Assembly: GCA_005862285.1 (NCBI GenBank)
Contig: SZXW01000001.1
Coordinates: 167,594-231,593, forward strand
Source of the DNA: Chlorobium sp.
Lineage (GTDB): Bacteria > Bacteroidota > Chlorobiia > Chlorobiales > Chlorobiaceae
Reading direction: 5' to 3'
DNA length: 64,000 nucleotides
A model generated the notes under the pieces. It ran no database searches. It saw nothing but the letters and a program-made list of their open reading frames with translations, and was not told the origin of the DNA. This document shows positions 1 through 13,241 of this stretch, in pieces (position 1 is the first letter of the stretch; each line of letters starts with the position of its first letter). The position numbers and the translations under genes are program-made.

Positions 1-144
1 GTCATATGCTGACGTGTCGCGGGCCTATAAAAAAATATTGCATAATAGGATTTGATTATTTATAATTGTTAATAGAATCCCTGTGTCCGCTTATTGCAGG
101 CCTTTAAAGAAAATATCCACAGTAACCGACATCGACGATACCAA

Positions 145-582
145 ATGGATAGACGGCATTTTCTTGCCTATGGTGTGCTATTTGCCGGTTATTCACTGGC
201 TTTGCCTTCAAAACTGTTTGCTGAATGGAGTGTGAACAGTTTCCAGCAGTGCTCTATCGAACAGGCTTTTATCAATGCTCTCGGAACTCAAGAGATGGTA
301 AAAACCGACAAGATATCGATTGTCGCTCCTGTTGTGGCTACAGACAGTTCACTGGTGCCTGTAGATGTTATATCGGAATTGAAAGGGACCCGGATTTTTC
401 TTTTTGTCGAAAAAAATCTTACTCCTCTGGTGTTTGTCTGTGATCTCCATGAAAATGCACTTCCATGGTTCTCGCTTAATATCAAGATGAAAGAAAGCTC
501 GGCGCTTTATGCCGTTGTCAGGGATGGCGGCAAGTTTTTCATGTCGTCGGTACACGTCGATGTGGTGGCACAGGCCTGTTGA
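145..582 (+). CDS. soxY: SoxY-like sulfur carrier protein
   Basis: SoxY carries sulfur intermediates covalently on a C-terminal Cys in the periplasm, as a SoxYZ heterodimer. The protein opens with a Tat-type leader (DRRHFL then a hydrophobic stretch), which favours the ATG at 145 over the upstream in-frame TTG at 94. The body has SoxY-like features: a P-V-V-A-T-D strand region, a VEKNLTPLVF segment and a KMKESSALYAVV segment. The last residue is Cys (VVAQAC), whereas canonical SoxY ends in a flexible GGCGG arm, so the sulfur-binding Cys is kept but the Gly tail is missing. soxZ and fccAB follow on the same strand. No soxXA, soxB or soxCD is visible, so this is an orphan pair whose partner may be FccAB. 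The family call is firm; the substrate is inferred. Confidence 0.8.
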   Translation: MDRRHFLAYGVLFAGYSLALPSKLFAEWSVNSFQQCSIEQAFINALGTQEMVKTDKISIVAPVVATDSSLVPVDVISELKGTRIFLFVEKNLTPLVFVCDLHENALPWFSLNIKMKESSALYAVVRDGGKFFMSSVHVDVVAQAC

Positions 583-609
583 TATCAATTCATTCTGAAT
601 CTGCAGTAA

Positions 610-918
610 ATGAACGAAAGTGTGAGAATAGCTGCACGGGAAGAGAGTGGTATCGTTACAGCAAAGGTCATCATCCCTCATCCCAGTGAGTCCGGTGCGA
701 GAAAAGACGAGTCAGGCAATATCGTTCCAGCGCATTTTATCAAAACAGGAACGGTAACGTTGAATGGATCCCCTCTGCTTGACATCCAGCTGGGACCCGC
801 AGTATCGAAAGATCCCTTTCTGCAGTTCCGCTTCAAAGGCGTGAAGGGAGATATATTGAAGGTATTGTTTCTTGACAGCTTCAATGATCAGTTTGCCGCA
901 GAAACCCGTGTTCTTTAA
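610..918 (+). CDS. soxZ: SoxZ-like sulfur carrier subunit
   Basis: At 102 residues this has the usual SoxZ length and immunoglobulin-like pattern: a basic N-terminal strand, an HPSESGARKDESG segment matching the family's HPMETGxRKD, then a KDPFLQFRFKGVKGD segment. It has no signal peptide, as expected for a subunit exported in complex with SoxY through the Tat leader of its partner. It starts 27 bases after soxY and lies 77 bases before fccA, consistent with one transcription unit. No strong ribosome-binding site precedes the ATG. Confidence 0.82.
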   Translation: MNESVRIAAREESGIVTAKVIIPHPSESGARKDESGNIVPAHFIKTGTVTLNGSPLLDIQLGPAVSKDPFLQFRFKGVKGDILKVLFLDSFNDQFAAETRVL

Positions 919-995
919 ATTTTTTAGATATTCGGAAGTTTCTTTGTCCATTGTTATAAAAATTTTTCTTATCACTAATCAAGGAGAACTACGTT

Positions 996-1379
996 ATGGC
1001 GTTGAATCTCAGAGTGTGGCTGACTGCTTGCGCATTCTCTTCCGCAGTGTTCACTTCGGGAAGCGTCGCTCTTGCTGCAGGAAGCAGTGCTAAAGCGAAA
1101 CCTGTTCGAGAATCCGCTGCTAAAGCTGCAGAAGAAAATCCACGGGGACTTGTCCTCTCTTTATCATGTACCTCATGTCACGGCACAGATGGCAAGAGTG
1201 TCGGCATCATTCCTTCAATTTACGGTAAATCGACTGAATATATCGAAGCATCCATGCTTGCGTTCAAATCCGGAGCCCGTTATTCGACAGTAATGAGCCG
1301 TCATGCAAAAGGATATACTGACGAGGAAATCCGGCTTATTGCCGAATATTTTGGAAGACTCTCGCACAATAAAAAATAA
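996..1379 (+). CDS. fccA: Flavocytochrome c cytochrome subunit FccA
   Basis: Small periplasmic monoheme cytochrome c that takes electrons from the FccB flavoprotein during sulfide oxidation. It has a cleavable signal peptide (hydrophobic core, then VALAAGSS), a linker rich in Ala/Lys/Glu, and one heme motif CTSCH at residues 58-62. A Met near residue 98 (STVMSRH) is the candidate distal heme ligand. About 127 residues fits the short single-heme FccA of green sulfur bacteria rather than the diheme form of purple bacteria. An AAGGAG ribosome-binding site lies upstream. fccB begins 15 bases downstream. Confidence 0.93.
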   Translation: MALNLRVWLTACAFSSAVFTSGSVALAAGSSAKAKPVRESAAKAAEENPRGLVLSLSCTSCHGTDGKSVGIIPSIYGKSTEYIEASMLAFKSGARYSTVMSRHAKGYTDEEIRLIAEYFGRLSHNKK

Positions 1380-1393
1380 GCCGGAGGAAAAAC

Positions 1394-2686
1394 ATGAGTC
1401 ACTCAATTTCACGCAGGGATTTCAATAAACTTCTTGTTACCGGGGTTGCCGGAGCTTCTCTCGGAATATTCGGAACATCAACCAACGCTTTTGCTGCATC
1501 GAAAAGAGTTGTGGTCATCGGTGGAGGATTCGGGGGGGCCGCTGCGGCAAAATACCTCAGAAAACTCGATCCATCAATTTCGGTGACCCTTGTCGAGCCG
1601 AAAGCTGCGTTTTATACCTGTCCTTTCAGCAACTGGGTCCTTGGTGGTCTGAAAACCATGGACGACATCATTCAGACCTACACCGTACTCAAAAACAAAT
1701 ACCAGATCAACGTTATCGCCGATGTTGCGGTTTCAATCGATCCTGCCAGAAATGCAGTCAAGTTGAAAAGCGGTTCGACGCTGAATTACGATCGTCTTGT
1801 CCTGTCTCCCGGCATCGATTTAAAATATGATGCCGTTGCCGGTTACAGCGAGGCCGTTGCAAACACCCGGATTCCTCATGCATATCAGGCGGGTCCGCAG
1901 ACCATCCTGCTGCAGAAGCAGCTTCTTGCCATGCGCAACGGCGGCAGGGTCATTATCTGTCCTCCGGTGAATCCCTACAGGTGTCCTCCGGGACCTTACG
2001 AACGGGCAAGTCTCATTGCTCATTACCTGAAAGAAAAGAAGCCGCAGTCGAAAATTCTCATTCTCGATGCGAAGGATAAATTTTCCAAGCAGGCGCTGTT
2101 CAAGCAGGGCTGGGAAAAGCTGTATCCCGGTATGATAGAATGGCGTTCAAGTGTTACCGGTGGAAAGGTGGTTAAAGTCGATGCCCCAACCATGTCCGTG
2201 ACTACCGAATTCGGCGTTGAAAAAGGTGATGTCATCAATCTCATTCCTCCGCAGAAAGCCGGTAGAATCGCTTTCGATGCCGGGCTTACCGATGCCACGG
2301 GATGGTGCCCGATAAATCCCATATCGTTCGAATCCACCATTCATCCCGGGATCCATGTTATCGGCGATGCAAGTATCGCAGGTTCCATGCCTAAATCAGG
2401 TTTTGCCGCAAGCAGTCAGGGTAAGGTTGCCGCTGCCGCAATCGTCAGGCTGCTGCAGGGCAAGGTTCCAGCAGCCCCATCGCTGGTAAACACATGTTAC
2501 AGCCTGATAGGACCGAGCTACGGTATCTCTGTTGCCGGTGTGTACAAGCTGACTGCCGAGGGTATTGTGGAAATTCCGGGTTCGGGCGGCCTTACCCCCC
2601 TCAATGCTGATGCTGATCAGCTCAGCGAGGAAGCAAGCTTCGCTCGTGGCTGGTATAACAATATCATTCATGATACCTGGGGATAG
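1394..2686 (+). CDS. fccB: Sulfide dehydrogenase flavoprotein subunit FccB
   Basis: FAD-containing subunit of flavocytochrome c; it oxidizes sulfide to sulfane sulfur or polysulfide in the periplasm. It carries a Tat leader (SRRDFNKLL, then an Ala/Gly-rich core ending NAFA) and a dinucleotide-binding motif [16 protein letters not shown] at about residue 40. A family-typical Cys-containing segment [19 protein letters not shown] lies near residue 190, and a C-terminal FAD motif [19 protein letters not shown] is present. At 430 residues it is full length. It is translated 15 bases after fccA from a GGAGGA site. A clear terminator follows, ending the soxYZ-fccAB unit. Confidence 0.95.
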   Translation: MSHSISRRDFNKLLVTGVAGASLGIFGTSTNAFAASKRVVVIGGGFGGAAAAKYLRKLDPSISVTLVEPKAAFYTCPFSNWVLGGLKTMDDIIQTYTVLKNKYQINVIADVAVSIDPARNAVKLKSGSTLNYDRLVLSPGIDLKYDAVAGYSEAVANTRIPHAYQAGPQTILLQKQLLAMRNGGRVIICPPVNPYRCPPGPYERASLIAHYLKEKKPQSKILILDAKDKFSKQALFKQGWEKLYPGMIEWRSSVTGGKVVKVDAPTMSVTTEFGVEKGDVINLIPPQKAGRIAFDAGLTDATGWCPINPISFESTIHPGIHVIGDASIAGSMPKSGFAASSQGKVAAAAIVRLLQGKVPAAPSLVNTCYSLIGPSYGISVAGVYKLTAEGIVEIPGSGGLTPLNADADQLSEEASFARGWYNNIIHDTWG

Positions 2687-2704
2687 GATTGAGTATTTAA
2701 AGGC

Positions 2705-2736
2705 AAAAAACCCGGACCGAAAGCCGGGTTTTTGCT
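2705..2736 (+). terminator. Rho-independent terminator after fccB
   Basis: The stem AAAACCCGG / CCGGGTTTT encloses a short loop (accgaaag) and runs into a T-rich tail, 18 bases after the fccB stop codon. It ends the sulfide-oxidation unit before secD. Confidence 0.85.
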
Positions 2737-2849
2737 TTTATACGGATTGATAAAAGCTTTGCAGGGAGGTTTGCCGATTGTTAGTTAATCAGTACCTCAT
2801 TTTATATATTGGCTGAATTATTTCTTTCGAGAGCAAAGCGATATCTTCA

Positions 2850-4700
2850 ATGAAAAATAAACGTTTTAATCTTCTTCTGATAGTTGTTGTCACCGTTGTG
2901 GCAATCTGGTCATTATGGCCTACCTGGCGGGACTATACACTGACGAAACAGGTTAACAGCCTGGGTTCCTCTCGTGACAGTCTCACGTTTGCAGTGAACC
3001 ACCGTGACGAGATTGAAAATGCCCGCAAGAAAAGCCTCAAGCTTGGCCTTGACCTTAAAGGGGGGATGCATCTTGTCATGGAAGTTGACCAGGTTGACCT
3101 TTTCGATCAGAAAGCATGGAACAAGGATGAGAAATTTTTTGCCATCATGGATGCTGTCAGGGCAAAGACAGTCTCGAGCGATGAACGGGTGATCGACCTT
3201 CTTGCCTCCGAGTTTAAAAAAGAAAATATTCCTCTCAGCAGGTACTTCTATGATATCCGGAATACAGACAAGGAAGTCATATCAAAGCTTCAGAAAGAGT
3301 CCGAAGATGCGCTTAGCCGCGCGAAGGAAATTATCAGGAACCGTATTGACCAGTATGGTGTCGCTGAACCGGTTATTACCACTCAGGGGAGCAGGAAGAT
3401 CATTATCGAGCTTCCCGGTGTTTCCGATGAAAACAGGGTAAGAAACCTTTTGAAAGGCACAGCGAAACTTGAATTCAGACTGCTCCGTGAACCGGAGGTT
3501 CTGATTCGGACACTTGACAAGATCAATACTTACCTTGTTCAGAACGCTTCTGCCGGAGCCCAGGCTGTGCAAGCAGATTCGGCATCGGCTGCTGCGGTTC
3601 ACGGTAAACCTGTTGCACCATCACCCGCTGCTTCGACAGGCAAAGTTTCTTCCAGGCCGCTTTACGATGTTGTCGGTGTTTATCAGAATGGAACCGCTTT
3701 TACGAACGAACATTCAAAGGAATATGTCTCCAGCCTGTTTCATCGTAACGATATCCAGGCTCTTCTGCCTCCTGATACGGAATTGCTTATTTCTGCAAAA
3801 CCTGATGTAAATAAAACCGGAGAAAAACTCTTTACGGTCTTTCTTGTAAAAAAGACGCCTGAGCTTACCGGCGGTGTCATCACTGAAGCGAAAGCGACCT
3901 TTGGTTCCCAGGGAGTGCAGCCTGAAGTACTCATGTCGATGAACTCCGAAGGAACTTCGAAATGGGCCCGGATCACCGGCGCAAATATCGGCAAAAGAGT
4001 TGCAATCGTGCTCGATAATGCGGTTTACAGTGCGCCCGTCGTCCAGTCGAAGATCCCTAACGGCAACTCCGTGATCAACGGTATCGAAAGTCTCGAGGAG
4101 GCAAAAGACCTCGAAATCGTACTCAAAGCCGGTGCTCTTCCGGCGCCTGTGAGAATTACCGAAGAGCGTACGGTCGGGCCTTCCCTCGGTGCTGATTACA
4201 TCCGTGCCGGCATGCTTTCCCTTTTATGGTCATTTGTCGCGGTTTCCGGCTTCATGCTCGTGTATTACAAGAAAGCTGGCATAGCAGCAAATATAGCGCT
4301 GGTGCTCAATATCCTTATTGTGCTTTCCGTGCTGGCAGGGTTCAACGCATCACTTTCCCTTCCGGGTATTGCCGGCATCGTTCTGACCATCGGTATGGCT
4401 GTTGACGCGAACGTGCTCATCTACGAGAGGGTCCGCGAAGAACTTGCCGAGGGAAAAACAGTAGTGAGCGCTGTTTCACAGGGATATGACAGGGCTTTTT
4501 CCTCTATTCTCGATTCGCATGTTACGACACTGGTTGCAGCCTTCCTGCTCTATACCTATGGTATCGGTCCCATTCAAGGGTTTGCCGTGACGCTCATGAT
4601 CGGCACTTCTGCAAGCCTGTTTACGGCTATCATCGTGACAAGGGAGATATTCAACGGCCTGCTCGGTAAAAACATGCTTACACAAAAAAGTTTCGGTTAA
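2850..4700 (+). CDS. secD: Protein translocase subunit SecD
   Basis: SecD, with SecF, uses the proton motive force to help complete protein export through SecYEG. The sequence has an N-terminal membrane helix ([17 protein letters not shown]) and the family motif [15 protein letters not shown] near residue 65. A large periplasmic domain includes an Ala/Pro/Ser-rich insertion (about residues 235-270). The C-terminal RND-type membrane bundle contains [17 protein letters not shown]. At 616 residues it is full length. secF follows after 21 bases, and the pair is probably co-transcribed. Confidence 0.96.
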   Translation: MKNKRFNLLLIVVVTVVAIWSLWPTWRDYTLTKQVNSLGSSRDSLTFAVNHRDEIENARKKSLKLGLDLKGGMHLVMEVDQVDLFDQKAWNKDEKFFAIMDAVRAKTVSSDERVIDLLASEFKKENIPLSRYFYDIRNTDKEVISKLQKESEDALSRAKEIIRNRIDQYGVAEPVITTQGSRKIIIELPGVSDENRVRNLLKGTAKLEFRLLREPEVLIRTLDKINTYLVQNASAGAQAVQADSASAAAVHGKPVAPSPAASTGKVSSRPLYDVVGVYQNGTAFTNEHSKEYVSSLFHRNDIQALLPPDTELLISAKPDVNKTGEKLFTVFLVKKTPELTGGVITEAKATFGSQGVQPEVLMSMNSEGTSKWARITGANIGKRVAIVLDNAVYSAPVVQSKIPNGNSVINGIESLEEAKDLEIVLKAGALPAPVRITEERTVGPSLGADYIRAGMLSLLWSFVAVSGFMLVYYKKAGIAANIALVLNILIVLSVLAGFNASLSLPGIAGIVLTIGMAVDANVLIYERVREELAEGKTVVSAVSQGYDRAFSSILDSHVTTLVAAFLLYTYGIGPIQGFAVTLMIGTSASLFTAIIVTREIFNGLLGKNMLTQKSFG

Positions 4701-4721
4701 TATTTCAAGACGTTTCAACCA

Positions 4722-5660
4722 ATGAGGATTTTTCAGAAGACCAATTTCAATTTTATCGGACATCGTAAAATTGCCTATGGTATATCCCTTGTCCTGCTTA
4801 TAGCCGGGTTTATCTCTCTGGCGGTCAAAGGTCTGAACTACGGTATCGATTTCAGGGGAGGATCGGAGGTCGTTATCAGGTTCGAAAAGAATATCGATGT
4901 TTCAACGGTCCGGGGAGCCCTCGACGCATCCGGGGTGTCCGGTTCCCTGAAGCAGTACGGAATGGACCGTTCTTTCCTGTTGAGCACGGTATTCAGGGGT
5001 GATACAGGCGAGCTGAAGACGCTGCTGTTGAATGCCCTGAATTCGCGGATTCCCGGAAACAGGCATGAAATCGTCAGGATAGACGCCGTAGGACCAAGTA
5101 TTGCATCCGATCTGAAACTGTCCGCCATAAAGGCACTTCTTGCATCATTGCTTGCGATCCTGCTGTATGTAGGCTTCAGGTTTGAAATCAAATTCGCAAC
5201 GGCCGGAGTTGTTGCGATTTTCCATGATATTCTCTGCGTTCTGGGCCTTTTCAGCATGATTGGCGGATTGTTCGATTTTATGCCGCTGGAAGTCGACCAG
5301 AGTATCATTGCCGCTTTTCTGACAATCGCGGGCTATTCCATCACCGATACCGTTGTTGTCTATGACCGTATCAGGGAACGAGTCCGTGGCCAGAAACCGG
5401 CCGATTACGAGCGGATATTCAATGAGAGCATGAACCAGACGCTGAGCAGAACGGTCATTACATCGGGAACGGTACTGCTATCCGTACTTGTCCTGTTCAT
5501 TTTTGCCGGTCCGGCCATCAGAGGTTTTGCTTTTGCCGTATTCATGGGCATTCTCGTTGGTACCTATTCATCGATATTTGTCGCGGCTCCCCTTGTCTTC
5601 GACTGGGTGAGGCTTTCAAAGAGTGCGATTCATCTTAGAGGCGGTCAGAAATCATCATAA
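4722..5660 (+). CDS. secF: Protein translocase subunit SecF
   Basis: Partner of SecD in the accessory translocase complex. It has the SecF signature GIDFRGGSEVVIRF near residue 39 after the first membrane helix. The C-terminal helices include AGYSITDTVVVYDRIRER, the counterpart of the SecD motif. At 312 residues it matches the usual length. It follows secD at 21 bases. About 140 bases separate it from the next gene, with no strong terminator seen. Confidence 0.96.
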   Translation: MRIFQKTNFNFIGHRKIAYGISLVLLIAGFISLAVKGLNYGIDFRGGSEVVIRFEKNIDVSTVRGALDASGVSGSLKQYGMDRSFLLSTVFRGDTGELKTLLLNALNSRIPGNRHEIVRIDAVGPSIASDLKLSAIKALLASLLAILLYVGFRFEIKFATAGVVAIFHDILCVLGLFSMIGGLFDFMPLEVDQSIIAAFLTIAGYSITDTVVVYDRIRERVRGQKPADYERIFNESMNQTLSRTVITSGTVLLSVLVLFIFAGPAIRGFAFAVFMGILVGTYSSIFVAAPLVFDWVRLSKSAIHLRGGQKSS

Positions 5661-5800
5661 GGAGAACGGGTTATTGTTCTGGCATTGCAGTACCATGTAT
5701 GCAGAATATTTCAGTGCTTGTTGAGCCTCACGGTTCCGATAGTCCGTGAAGGTTCATTACCCGGCGAATTTAATACTATTTACACGGAAGGAGTCTTTGC

Positions 5801-9070
<3,270 letters not shown>

Positions 9071-9132
9071 CTATTGTAAAGAATATTGATTTACAAGATA
9101 AGAAAAATAGCGTTATATGCTTGCTTTATCGA

Positions 9133-9516
9133 TCATGATGCAGCCCAGAACGCGTCGATGACATGTTCGACCGTGAACGAGGATATCCGGCCCTGCCCCA
9201 TCTCCCGAACCCTTACAGCCACGACATCGAACCTGCAGTCGGTATCCATCCCGCCGTTGCGGAACAGGTAGGATTTAGCCGCCTTGATGATCTCCTGCTG
9301 TTTCTGCGGTGTGACCGCATCGAGCGGGTCGCCCTTTTCATCCGATGAACGGGTTTTCACTTCCACAAAACAGAGCACTCCCCGATGACGGGCGATAATG
9401 TCGATCTCGTTTCGCCGGAAGCGGTAGTTCCGCTCGAGGATCCGGTACCCTTTTCCGGAAAGGTAATCGGCTGCGATTTTTTCCCCCTGCGGCCCGAGGA
9501 GGTGAGCATCATACAT
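9133..9516 (-). CDS. YraN family (UPF0102) nuclease-like protein
   Basis: Small protein with the restriction-endonuclease-like YraN fold. Visible signatures are GPQGEKIAADYL, NYRFRRNEIDIIARH and FVEVKTRSSDEKGDP, i.e. the D...ExK metal-site pattern. The ATG at 9516 (MYDAHLLGPQGE) is preferred over a longer in-frame reading, because the family begins just before the GxxGE motif and this start sits 7 bases after the rnhB stop. Translational coupling to rnhB is likely. The cellular role of the family is not settled. Confidence 0.88.
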   Translation of the reverse strand: MYDAHLLGPQGEKIAADYLSGKGYRILERNYRFRRNEIDIIARHRGVLCFVEVKTRSSDEKGDPLDAVTPQKQQEIIKAAKSYLFRNGGMDTDCRFDVVAVRVREMGQGRISSFTVEHVIDAFWAAS

Positions 9517-9523
9517 GCTAGAG

Positions 9524-10150
9524 CTACTTTTCTCCCAACTGGCGGAGCTTGAAACTTTTACGGTGAATCGGGCTGCGGCCGTACCGGCGGATAGCCTCCA
9601 CATGCCCCCTGGTGGGATAACCGAAATGCCGGTCGAAGCCGTATTCAGGCAAGGTGAGGTTGTGAACCCTCATGATTTCGTCCCGGCAGGTTTTTGCAAG
9701 TATCGATGCGGCTGCGATCGAAAACACCTTGGAATCTCCTTTCACAACGGTTTCATACGTGATCGGAAGGTGAGGTTTGAAGCGGTTGCCGTCAACGAGC
9801 AGGTAATCGGGAGTTTTCTGAAGCGATTCGACCGCCTGGTTCATTGCAAGCATTGTCGCCTGCAGGATATTGACCCTGTCAATGGTTTCAGCCTCCACGA
9901 CGGCAACCGCCCACGCTTGCGCATGTGCCTTGATGAGCGGGACAAGCTCTTCCCGTTCCCGTTCCGTGAGTTTTTTAGAATCGTCGATAGCGTCAAGAAT
10001 GGGGCTTTCGCATTCCTCCGGCCTGAACCAGCGTGGAAATACCACCGCTGCCGCTACAACCGGTCCGGCAAGCGGCCCCCGCCCGGCTTCATCGATACCG
10101 CAAACAAGCTTTGCCGTTTGCCACAACGGCCATTCGTACTCGGTGTTCAT
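9524..10150 (-). CDS. rnhB: Ribonuclease HII
   Basis: Removes RNA from RNA-DNA hybrids and misincorporated ribonucleotides. The diagnostic motif [17 protein letters not shown] supplies the first catalytic Asp and Glu. Further acidic residues lie in DDSKKL and in the LLVDGN segment. The family-typical C-terminal segment [17 protein letters not shown] is present. At 208 residues it is full length. It lies directly downstream of the hsd operon on the same strand, but this pairing is probably the result of the hsd insertion. Confidence 0.95.
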   Translation of the reverse strand: MNTEYEWPLWQTAKLVCGIDEAGRGPLAGPVVAAAVVFPRWFRPEECESPILDAIDDSKKLTEREREELVPLIKAHAQAWAVAVVEAETIDRVNILQATMLAMNQAVESLQKTPDYLLVDGNRFKPHLPITYETVVKGDSKVFSIAAASILAKTCRDEIMRVHNLTLPEYGFDRHFGYPTRGHVEAIRRYGRSPIHRKSFKLRQLGEK

Positions 10151-10263
10151 ATTCTTGTCGGTGTTGGTATTATTGCTGTGGAGCCGTGGAAGAGTCTCTG
10201 AAAGATCTATATACCCTTAATTTACATCATATCCAGAATATAAAGGAGAGGCTGAAATAAAAT

Positions 10264-11748
10264 TTATTTCCCGTTCAGCACTCCCATGATTTCACGGAAG
10301 CTTGAAAGCCCGGCTTCGAGGTTTTCGATGATTTCTCCGGCCAATAAATCAGGGTCGGGCAGGTTATCGAGGTCGGCGAGGCTTTTGTCCTTGAGCCAGA
10401 AGATGTCGAGGTTCGTTTTGTCGCGGGCGGCGATCTCCTCGTAGGTGTATCTGCGCCAGCGGCCATCTGGATTTTCCGGCGACCAGGTTTCCTTGCGTAT
10501 GTATCGGTTTTCGGGGTTGTAGCACTCCACGAACTCCTGCAGGTCCGAGGCTTTCAGCGGGTTCTTTTTCAGGGTATGATGGATGTTGGTGCGGTAGTCG
10601 TAGAACCAGACTTCGTGAGTCCAGGGGTCTTTTGCTGCGGGCATGACATCGAAAAAGAAGACATTCGCCTTCACGCCCTGCGCATAGAAGATTCCTGTCG
10701 GCAATCTCAGGATGGTGTGCAGTTCGGTGGTTTCAAGCAGCTTTTTGCGCACCAGCTCACCGGGGCCGCCTTCAAACAGCACGTTATCGGGGAGCACCAC
10801 CGCAGCCTGCCCGTGAACTTTCAGGATGGTATGGATATGCTGCAGGAAGTTAAGCTGCTTGTTGGCGGTTATCGCCCAGAAATCCTGCCGGTTGTAGACA
10901 AGGCTCTCTTTCTCCTGCTCATCTTCATCGTTGGTGAAGGTCATGCTGCTTTTCTTGCCGAAGGGAGGATTGGTGAGCACATAATCGTATCGGGCACCGT
11001 TATCGGCAACAAGCGCATCGGTGGATGAAACCGAGACATTTCCGTCAAGCTCTCCGATATTGTGCAGGAACATGTTCATCAGGCAGAGCCGCCTCGTTCC
11101 CGGAACAATTTCATTGCCGCCGAAGGTGCGGTGCTTCAGAAATTCCTTGGCTTCCCGATCGAGGCTGTAACGGTTTGTGATGAAATCGTACGCTTTAAGG
11201 AAGAAACCGCCTGTTCCGCATGCCGGGTCCCCGATGGTTTTCATGGGTTCCGGCCGGATGCATTCCACCATCACCTCGATCAGCGCACGGGGTGTGAAGT
11301 ACTGTCCGGCACCGCTTTTCATGTCTTCAGCGTTCTTTTCGAGAAGTCCTTCGTAGATTTCCCCCTTGACATCGGCCCCCATCATCACCCAGCTCTCCTT
11401 GTCGATCATGTCAACAACCTTGTAGAGCATGGCTGGATCGGCGATCTTGTTCTGGGCTTTCAGGAATATCTGTCCGAGCATGCCGGGTTTCTGCCCGAGA
11501 TCGCGTAACAAGCCAGTGTAAAGCTCTTCGAGCTCCGCGCCCTTTTTTTCCTTGAGCTTTGGCCAGGTGTATTCCTGCGGAATCCCGATTGTGCGGCTGT
11601 AGGGCGTTTTTGTGTACTCATCGGCCATTTTCAGGAAGATGAGAAAGGTCAACTGTTCGAGGTAATCGCCATAGCCGACACCGCTGTCGCGCAGCACGTG
11701 GCAGAACGACCAGACTTTCGAAACGATTGCTGAAGGAGTGTTGGTCAT
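10264..11748 (-). CDS. hsdM: Type I restriction-modification N6-adenine methyltransferase HsdM
   Basis: Modification subunit that methylates adenine in the recognition site in an M2S complex. The N-terminal HsdM helical domain is followed by the AdoMet-binding motif GDPACGTGGFFLKAY near residue 180. The catalytic motif is NPPFGKKS near residue 260. The C-terminal helical segment matches the family. At 494 residues it is full length. It is the last gene of the operon and starts 11 bases after hsdS. A type I methyltransferase normally needs HsdS, which is present and intact next to it. Confidence 0.95.
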   Translation of the reverse strand: MTNTPSAIVSKVWSFCHVLRDSGVGYGDYLEQLTFLIFLKMADEYTKTPYSRTIGIPQEYTWPKLKEKKGAELEELYTGLLRDLGQKPGMLGQIFLKAQNKIADPAMLYKVVDMIDKESWVMMGADVKGEIYEGLLEKNAEDMKSGAGQYFTPRALIEVMVECIRPEPMKTIGDPACGTGGFFLKAYDFITNRYSLDREAKEFLKHRTFGGNEIVPGTRRLCLMNMFLHNIGELDGNVSVSSTDALVADNGARYDYVLTNPPFGKKSSMTFTNDEDEQEKESLVYNRQDFWAITANKQLNFLQHIHTILKVHGQAAVVLPDNVLFEGGPGELVRKKLLETTELHTILRLPTGIFYAQGVKANVFFFDVMPAAKDPWTHEVWFYDYRTNIHHTLKKNPLKASDLQEFVECYNPENRYIRKETWSPENPDGRWRRYTYEEIAARDKTNLDIFWLKDKSLADLDNLPDPDLLAGEIIENLEAGLSSFREIMGVLNGK

Positions 11749-11759
11749 GGGGTCTTCAA

Positions 11760-13217
11760 TTAATGCCTGTTACGGCTGTTCATTTTCTCAGACCTGATGC
11801 GTTCGAGAAGCTTCCCGGCAGGCTCCCATTCCGGATCATTGCGCGTTGCCTCAAGCTCATCATTACTGAGCAGTTTTCCTTCAAACGCTTTTTTCAGGAT
11901 GCTTTGCCGGAGAGCTTCGGCCTTTTCAAGCGACTCCCTGATGGTTGCCTCAATGTTGTCGCAAACCGAGAGGCGAGTTTCTATTTCCTGTACGATTTGA
12001 ACTTGCTCATGTAGGGAGCAAAATGGAAAGGGTAGAGTTTTGATAATCTGCATATTCAGGATATCCATAGTAGTTCCCTGAGTTCGTGCAGAATAAACCT
12101 TCTTCAAAAAAGAACATTCAAAGTAATACTTAAAAAACGGCGGGTAATAATTGTTCTTATTTAAAGATATTTTAATCAAACGAGGGTTTATAATCCCTTC
12201 TTGAAAATTTTCCGGTAAAATTAAAATCTTTCCTACAGTCCCAACCAATGAAATAAGAATATCATGCAGCTTTACCTTATACGCACTAAGCTCATCATAT
12301 TTTTTTTTATCAATAAAATAATCACCATAAAAAGCATCCTCTTTAATCACCTGCTCTTGGCCATAAACCTTATACCCTTTTGAAACATATACTTCCTTCT
12401 TTAACAAAGATCCAAAAGGGCCTGCTTTGAGGCTATTTTTATCATAATCACTTACTGTATCAATATTTATCCACTTCCAATTTTTCGGCAGTTCAGGCAA
12501 TTCATCAAGTTCAGCTTTTGTCAACGGCTTGACTGACTTGAGCTTTTTACCCTGATTTTTTGCAGCCAGTTCTCTTTCGGATGTTATTTTTTCGAGCAGT
12601 TCCTGCGCTGTCGGGAGGCCGGTTTGTTGCTCACGCCAAGCTTTGGTGAGTGCTCCTTCAAATGCCTGCTTCAGAACTGCCTGATGATAGACCTTGAGTT
12701 GCTCCTGGGCTGTTTTCAGGGAGGCAATGCCGTTATCGAGTTCGCTGAAAAGCTGTTCGATTTTTGCAACGATGGCTAGCTGTTCGGAAAGGGGAGGAAT
12801 AGCAAAAAGATAATTCCAAAGTATCCCGGGATCAACATGAGGAGTTCCGGTTCCCTTTGCCCTCGTATTGATTTCAAGATATTTCGATTGTAAAAAATAA
12901 TAAGCGTAATCCGTTTCAATTCCCGGAAAGGAGATTTTCATCAGAGTGCTGCCTAAAGCACCTTTTATTGCTTTTCCTACATAACCTGAACGAGACCCAT
13001 CCCAAACCATGAGAAAGTCATTCTCTTCGCAAAACACACACTTATTTCCATCGGTGTACTCCTTCACAATACCCTTCTCAAACGCCTGAATGTCGACATA
13101 CGGATATTTAAAAATATCATCTGCATTTTTTTGTGATCGTTTTGGTTTAGACCCTTTTTCATGCAGGGCAAAATCCCCAAGTCGTTGAACACTCCAATCC
13201 GATCTATAATCAGTCAT
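11760..13217 (-). CDS. hsdS: Type I restriction-modification specificity subunit HsdS
   Basis: DNA-recognition subunit. Two target-recognition domains (about residues 1-140 and 235-395) alternate with two similar coiled-coil repeats: PPLSEQLAIVAKIEQLFSEL with VLKQAFEGALT, and CSLHEQVQIVQEIETRL with ILKKAFEGKLL. The second recognition domain (about 12,030-12,470) and to a lesser degree the first (about 12,800-13,200) are much richer in A/T than the repeats, as expected when recognition domains are exchanged by recombination. No stop or frameshift was seen. The recognition sequence cannot be read from the protein. Confidence 0.93.
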   Translation of the reverse strand: MTDYRSDWSVQRLGDFALHEKGSKPKRSQKNADDIFKYPYVDIQAFEKGIVKEYTDGNKCVFCEENDFLMVWDGSRSGYVGKAIKGALGSTLMKISFPGIETDYAYYFLQSKYLEINTRAKGTGTPHVDPGILWNYLFAIPPLSEQLAIVAKIEQLFSELDNGIASLKTAQEQLKVYHQAVLKQAFEGALTKAWREQQTGLPTAQELLEKITSERELAAKNQGKKLKSVKPLTKAELDELPELPKNWKWINIDTVSDYDKNSLKAGPFGSLLKKEVYVSKGYKVYGQEQVIKEDAFYGDYFIDKKKYDELSAYKVKLHDILISLVGTVGKILILPENFQEGIINPRLIKISLNKNNYYPPFFKYYFECSFLKKVYSARTQGTTMDILNMQIIKTLPFPFCSLHEQVQIVQEIETRLSVCDNIEATIRESLEKAEALRQSILKKAFEGKLLSNDELEATRNDPEWEPAGKLLERIRSEKMNSRNRH

Positions 13218-13241
13218 TTGCTTTTACGAATTACATCTTGA

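Noticed and set aside
9515..10201. A 228-codon plus-strand frame opposite rnhB
   Set aside because: Shadow of rnhB with no motif; rnhB catalytic motifs are clear.
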